Below the pieces are notes generated by a model. It was given only the letters and a program-made list of their open reading frames with translations, ran no database searches and had not been told where the DNA came from. DNA of 18,072 nucleotides. It comes from Alphaproteobacteria bacterium. Lineage in GTDB: Bacteria > Pseudomonadota > Alphaproteobacteria > Sphingomonadales > SMXR01. The stretch spans positions 1-18,072 of the forward strand of contig SMXR01000011.1 in NCBI GenBank assembly GCA_004356215.1. The letters are read 5' to 3'. This document shows, piece after piece, positions 15,045 through 18,072 of this stretch (positions are counted from its first letter, which is position 1; each line of letters starts with the position of its first letter). The translations under genes and the position numbers were made by a program.

Positions 15045-16646
15045 ATGAAAACTTTATCGAAAACAAATGTTTGGGCCACTGAATTGTTCGCTGGCGGCGC
15101 ACGGAAATTATTTCTGGCATTCATTATTCTGGTTGTGCCGGCAATTTTTAGCCAGGCTTATGCCCAGGATCAAGATGAGAAGCCCAATATCCTAATCATT
15201 TGGGGTGATGATGTCGGTCAAAGCAATATCAGCGCCTATACCATGGGGTTGGTGGGCTACAGGACCCCCAATATCGATCGGATCGCAAATGAGGGGATGA
15301 TTTTCACCGACTATTACGCCGAACAATCGTGTACCGCGGGAAGGTCTTCGTTCATAACCGGGCAAAGCGTTTATCGCACCGGGCTTTCAAAGGTTGGCTT
15401 GCCTGGCGCCAAGGAGGGAATGGACCCGAGAGACCCAACCATTGCCGGTTTGCTAAAGGCCTATGGCTATGTCACCGGCCAGTTCGGCAAAAACCATTTG
15501 GGTGATCAGGACGTACATTTGCCGACAAACAACGGGTTTGATGAATTTTTTGGCAACCTCTATCACCTCAATGCCGAAGAAGAGCCTGAGAACGAGGATT
15601 ATCCTGACCCTAAAAAATATCCAAACTTCAAGGAACGGTTTGGCCCCCGCGGTGTGATTCATTCTTATTCTGATGGCCGCATCGAGGACACCGGCCCGCT
15701 GACTAAAAAACGCATGGAAACCGTGGATGATGAAAGTATCGCCCTGGCGCTTCGGTTTATTAGAGATGCGGTTGAGGATGGAACGCCATTTTTTGTTTGG
15801 TGGAATGGCACCCGGATGCATTTCCGGACCCATGTCAAGGCGGAACTTAGAGGTATTTCAGGGCAAGACGAATACGCTGATGGCATGGTCGAACATGACA
15901 TGCATGTCGGACAGTTTCTGGCCCTGCTTGATGAGCTTGGTATTGCCGATAACACCATCGTCTTTTATTCCACAGACAATGGCCCCCACATGAACACCTG
16001 GCCCGATGCCGGCTGGTCGCCCTTCCACGGTGAAAAGAACACCAACTGGGAAGGCGGGTGGCGGGTGCCAGCAATGGTCCGTTGGCCCGGCAGAATTGAA
16101 GCAAGTTCAGTCTCCAATGATATCATGCACCACATGGACTGGCTGCCGACACTTCTGGCCGCTGCCGGAACAGACGACATTAAAGAGCGTTTACTGGAGG
16201 GCGGTGTCAAATCTATCGGCCGCGAATATAAGGTCCATCTCGATGGCTATAATTTCCTGCCCTACCTGACCGGACAAACGGACGAAAGTCCGCGCCGCGA
16301 GATATTTTACTTCTCCGACACCGGTGAGCTGACGGCGCTCCGGTATGACGATTGGAAGCTGATTTTCATGGAACAGGAAGAAGCAGAAACCCTGCGGGCC
16401 TGGATCGAGCCGTGGACGCCACTCCGCGTTCCGCTACTGTTTAATCTGCGCCGTGATCCTTATGAACGCGCTTACACGACTTCAAATACTTTCTACGACT
16501 GGATGATTGACCGGATTTTTCTGTTGGTTCCGGCCCAAGTTTATGTTGGCCAGTTCCTGCAAACATTCGTAGAGTTTCCTCCAAGGCAAAAACCAGCAAC
16601 TTTCGGTATCGACCAGGTCTTGGAAAAACTTGAAGACTCGCATTGA
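15045..16646 (+). CDS. Exported type I sulfatase (arylsulfatase family)
   Basis: A 533-residue protein starting at ATG 15045 with GGGAGAG upstream. The long signal peptide ends near AYA-QD. The formylglycine motif is CTAGR (C96, R100), which needs oxidation of Cys96 by an anaerobic or FGE-type maturase not found in this window. Active-site residues seen are metal ligands D55 and D56 (WGDDVG), K149 and H151 (FGKNHLG), H259 (RMHF), D311 and N312 (YSTDNGPH) and K331 (HGEKNTNWEGGWRVP). Length is usual for the family. It hydrolyses sulfate esters in the periplasm; the substrate cannot be inferred. It sits between the MBL-fold gene and a strong terminator. Confidence 0.95.
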   Translation: MKTLSKTNVWATELFAGGARKLFLAFIILVVPAIFSQAYAQDQDEKPNILIIWGDDVGQSNISAYTMGLVGYRTPNIDRIANEGMIFTDYYAEQSCTAGRSSFITGQSVYRTGLSKVGLPGAKEGMDPRDPTIAGLLKAYGYVTGQFGKNHLGDQDVHLPTNNGFDEFFGNLYHLNAEEEPENEDYPDPKKYPNFKERFGPRGVIHSYSDGRIEDTGPLTKKRMETVDDESIALALRFIRDAVEDGTPFFVWWNGTRMHFRTHVKAELRGISGQDEYADGMVEHDMHVGQFLALLDELGIADNTIVFYSTDNGPHMNTWPDAGWSPFHGEKNTNWEGGWRVPAMVRWPGRIEASSVSNDIMHHMDWLPTLLAAAGTDDIKERLLEGGVKSIGREYKVHLDGYNFLPYLTGQTDESPRREIFYFSDTGELTALRYDDWKLIFMEQEEAETLRAWIEPWTPLRVPLLFNLRRDPYERAYTTSNTFYDWMIDRIFLLVPAQVYVGQFLQTFVEFPPRQKPATFGIDQVLEKLEDSH

Positions 16647-16667
16647 CGGACCAAAATTTTCGAGAAC

Positions 16668-16698
16668 GGGGGAAGCACAATGCTTCCCCCTTTTTTTT
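16668..16698 (+). terminator. Intrinsic terminator after the sulfatase gene
   Basis: A perfect 10-bp stem, GGGGGAAGCA (16668-16677) and TGCTTCCCCC (16681-16690), with a CAA loop is followed by eight T residues (16691-16698). The AGGAGG ribosome binding site of the HAD gene starts three bases after the T-run. Thus the HAD gene must rely on read-through or on its own promoter. Confidence 0.93.
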
Positions 16699-16712
16699 CT
16701 AGGAGGAAATAA

Positions 16713-17696
16713 ATGAAAAAGAATTTAATTACTTTGTGCTTCGTTCTGATTTTTACGGGCTGTATGCCTCGTGAAGCCGTGGATCCATTGCCGTCGTGGG
16801 GCGAGGGGCAAACCAAAGAAGCCATTATCCAGTTTGTAACCGAGGTAACCACGGAAGGCGGGACGGGGTTTGTGCCGGCGCCTGAGCGTATTGCGGTGTT
16901 TGATAACGACGGCACGCTGTGGGCCGAACAGCCCATGTATGTCCAGCTGGTGTTTGCCCTTGACCGGGTTAAGGCGCTGGCCCCCGAGCACCCGGAATGG
17001 AAGGATGAACAGCCATTTAAAGCGGTGCTGGAAGGTGATATGGAAACCCTTCTGGCGGGCGGGGAACACGCCCTGCTTAACCTCGTTATGGCTACCCACG
17101 CCGGTACCACCCAGAAAGAATTCGCACAAATCGTCAAGGACTGGCTGGCCACCGCAAGGCATCCGAAAACCGGTCGTCCCTACACCGAAATGGTTTACCA
17201 GCCGATGCTAGAGCTTCTTGCTTATCTTCGCGCCAATGGCTTTAAAACCTACATCGTCTCTGGCGGCGGCATTGAGTTTATGCGCCCCTGGACTGAAGCT
17301 GTTTATGGCATCCCGCCCGAACAGGTGGTCGGCAGCAGCATCAAGACCAAGTTTGAAATGCGTGGGAGCGAGCCCGTCCTGGTTCGCCTTCCAGAGCTCA
17401 ATTTCCTTGATGACAAAGACGAAAAGCCGGTTGCCATCAACCAGCATATTGGGCGCCGCCCGATTGCCGCTTTTGGAAACTCAGACGGTGATTTGCAGAT
17501 GCTTCAGTGGGTTGCAGCGGGAGATGGCCCGCGTTTTGCCCTTTACGTTCATCACACCGATGGGAACCGGGAATGGGCCTATGACCGTGATTCCAGCATT
17601 GGCCGCCTCGCCAAGGGTTTAGAAGCGGCTGCGGCTAACGGCTGGACCGTCGTTGATATGAAGGAAGACTGGAGGGTCATCTTCCCAGACAACTAG
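16713..17696 (+). CDS. HAD-superfamily phosphatase, lipoprotein
   Basis: A 327-residue protein with a strong AGGAGG ribosome binding site (16701-16706). The signal ends in a lipobox (FTGC, C17), so it is lipid-anchored outside the cytoplasm. The HAD motifs are I, VFDNDGTLW (nucleophile D64, acid D66); II, YIVSGGG (S183); a motif III lysine probably K238; and IV, GNSDGDLQML (D258, D260). A helical cap (about 75-165) lies between motifs I and II, as in phosphoserine-phosphatase-like members. It should hydrolyse a phosphate ester. HAD lipoproteins next to sulfatase genes are a recurrent neighbourhood as far as I recall. It follows the sulfatase past a terminator and precedes a 51-residue exported peptide by 13 bp. 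Confidence 0.92.
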   Translation: MKKNLITLCFVLIFTGCMPREAVDPLPSWGEGQTKEAIIQFVTEVTTEGGTGFVPAPERIAVFDNDGTLWAEQPMYVQLVFALDRVKALAPEHPEWKDEQPFKAVLEGDMETLLAGGEHALLNLVMATHAGTTQKEFAQIVKDWLATARHPKTGRPYTEMVYQPMLELLAYLRANGFKTYIVSGGGIEFMRPWTEAVYGIPPEQVVGSSIKTKFEMRGSEPVLVRLPELNFLDDKDEKPVAINQHIGRRPIAAFGNSDGDLQMLQWVAAGDGPRFALYVHHTDGNREWAYDRDSSIGRLAKGLEAAAANGWTVVDMKEDWRVIFPDN

Positions 17697-17709
17697 GAAG
17701 GATAAAATT

Positions 17710-17865
17710 ATGAAAAAGACCCTATCAATTTTAATAGCAGGTGCTGCCTTGGCATTTTCGCCTTTAGTTGCCGGGGCTCAGGAGATTAAGGAGCAGTTTA
17801 ACAATACCGGGGCAACGTTTTATAACTGGTGCAAGGATTATCCCGAAGGGGAAGGTATTCGATAA
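17710..17865 (+). CDS. Small exported protein (51 residues), unknown function
   Basis: Starts at ATG 17710, 13 bp after the HAD stop, with AGGAAGGA immediately upstream. The first 24 residues form a textbook signal peptide (MKKTLSILIAGAALAFSPLV, cleavage near AGA-QE). The predicted mature part is only about 28 residues, with one Cys (NWCKDYPEGEGIR). It is too short for typical gene callers. It is either a genuine secreted peptide of the hydrolase cluster or the 5' end of a gene truncated long ago. The strong ribosome binding site, signal peptide and trailing hairpin favour a real gene. Confidence 0.65.
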   Translation: MKKTLSILIAGAALAFSPLVAGAQEIKEQFNNTGATFYNWCKDYPEGEGIR

Positions 17866-17879
17866 GGCGACTTCGCCTT
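17864..17879 (+). terminator. Weak hairpin after the small exported protein gene
   Basis: AAGGCG (17864-17869) and CGCCTT (17874-17879) pair around ACTT, overlapping the stop codon. Only one T follows and then AAAA, so termination strength is doubtful; on the opposite strand the preceding TTTT would follow the stem, fitting the convergent gene. Confidence 0.4.
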
Positions 17880-17930
17880 TAAAAGAACAGTCAACATAAC
17901 CCCAGAAAATGCCTGTTTCGAAGCTTTACT

Positions 17931-18071
17931 CTAATCAGGATAAATCTTGGAAATTTTGGCTCCCTCAAGTGTCAGGTTGTACATCAATCCCTTGGCACCA
18001 AAGACAAACCCGATTACCGGTTTATTAGCGGTCTTGGTATTAATATTACCAGAACCATCCAGTGTGACCAA
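17931..18071 (-). CDS. C-terminus of a SYLF/YSC84-like protein (partial)
   Basis: The minus strand is open from the right edge to a TAG at 17931-17933 and encodes LVTLDGSGNINTKTANKPVI followed by GFVFGAKGLMYNLTLEGAKI and SKIYPD. The block FGxKGLxxxLxLEGxKIxKI matches the end of YSC84/SYLF-domain proteins, which bind lipid and are usually exported in bacteria. Only 46 residues are visible, so the assignment is tentative. It is convergent with the small exported protein gene, 65 bp apart. Confidence 0.6.
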   Translation of the reverse strand: MVTLDGSGNINTKTANKPVIGFVFGAKGLMYNLTLEGAKISKIYPD

Positions 18072-18072
18072 A

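Noticed and set aside
1..18072. CRISPR array, rRNA, riboswitch or defence operon
   Set aside because: No regularly spaced repeats, conserved rRNA blocks, riboswitch cores or defence-gene sets were seen on either strand.

Overview
The window looks like chromosomal DNA of an alphaproteobacterium, probably free-living or marine. This is inferred from family content (TolB-like/TPR proteins and a class III cyclase fused to TolB-like/TPR modules, a KRPADVIG/GGKARA small basic protein, a compact alphaproteobacterial-type recombinase) and from dispersed palindromes whose translation reads MSAYDPKRT, a string I remember from over-annotated alphaproteobacterial ORFs. No rRNA, complete tRNA, CRISPR array or obvious defence operon is present.

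Left third (1-8530) is a scarred accessory region. It holds the C-terminal part of a TolB-like/TPR protein, the first ~22 codons of a second such protein that break off, and then a compact tyrosine recombinase bracketed by two near-identical inverted palindromes. Next come a complete class III adenylate cyclase/TolB-like/TPR gene on the minus strand, a lipoprotein, an APH-type small-molecule kinase, a decayed membrane dipeptidase, and a small basic GGKARA protein. Five copies of one imperfect palindrome (1619, 2387, 4706, 5778, 7021) lie at the gene boundaries of 1.6-7.05 kb; I see none to the right. At 7952-8240 there is a separate scar: the 3' part of tRNA-Phe (positions 32-76), a tandem 11-bp repeat, and the last 51 codons of a phage-type integrase that run out of frame into a truncated exported protein. 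This is the expected footprint of an integrative element that has been deleted.

Middle (8530-12890): a probable two-gene unit encodes a large exported repeat protein with a Tyr/Gly-rich C-terminus, followed 36 bp later by an MscS-family mechanosensitive channel. The exported protein is frameshifted near its end by an extra CA that can be placed to the base, because it falls between two 39-bp repeats.

Right third (12900-18072): a minus-strand coiled-coil membrane protein of unknown role diverges from a run of exported hydrolases: an MBL-fold hydrolase, a sulfatase with an intact formylglycine motif, a strong intrinsic terminator, a HAD phosphatase lipoprotein and a 51-residue exported peptide. 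The window ends in the C-terminus of a convergent gene that resembles a SYLF/YSC84-type protein. The hydrolases plausibly serve cell-envelope sulfate- or phosphate-ester turnover, but the substrate cannot be read from sequence.

I found no complete, clearly undescribed system. The strongest leads are the recombinase unit bounded by inverted palindromes inside a broken gene, the tRNA-Phe/integrase scar, and the localised frameshift.
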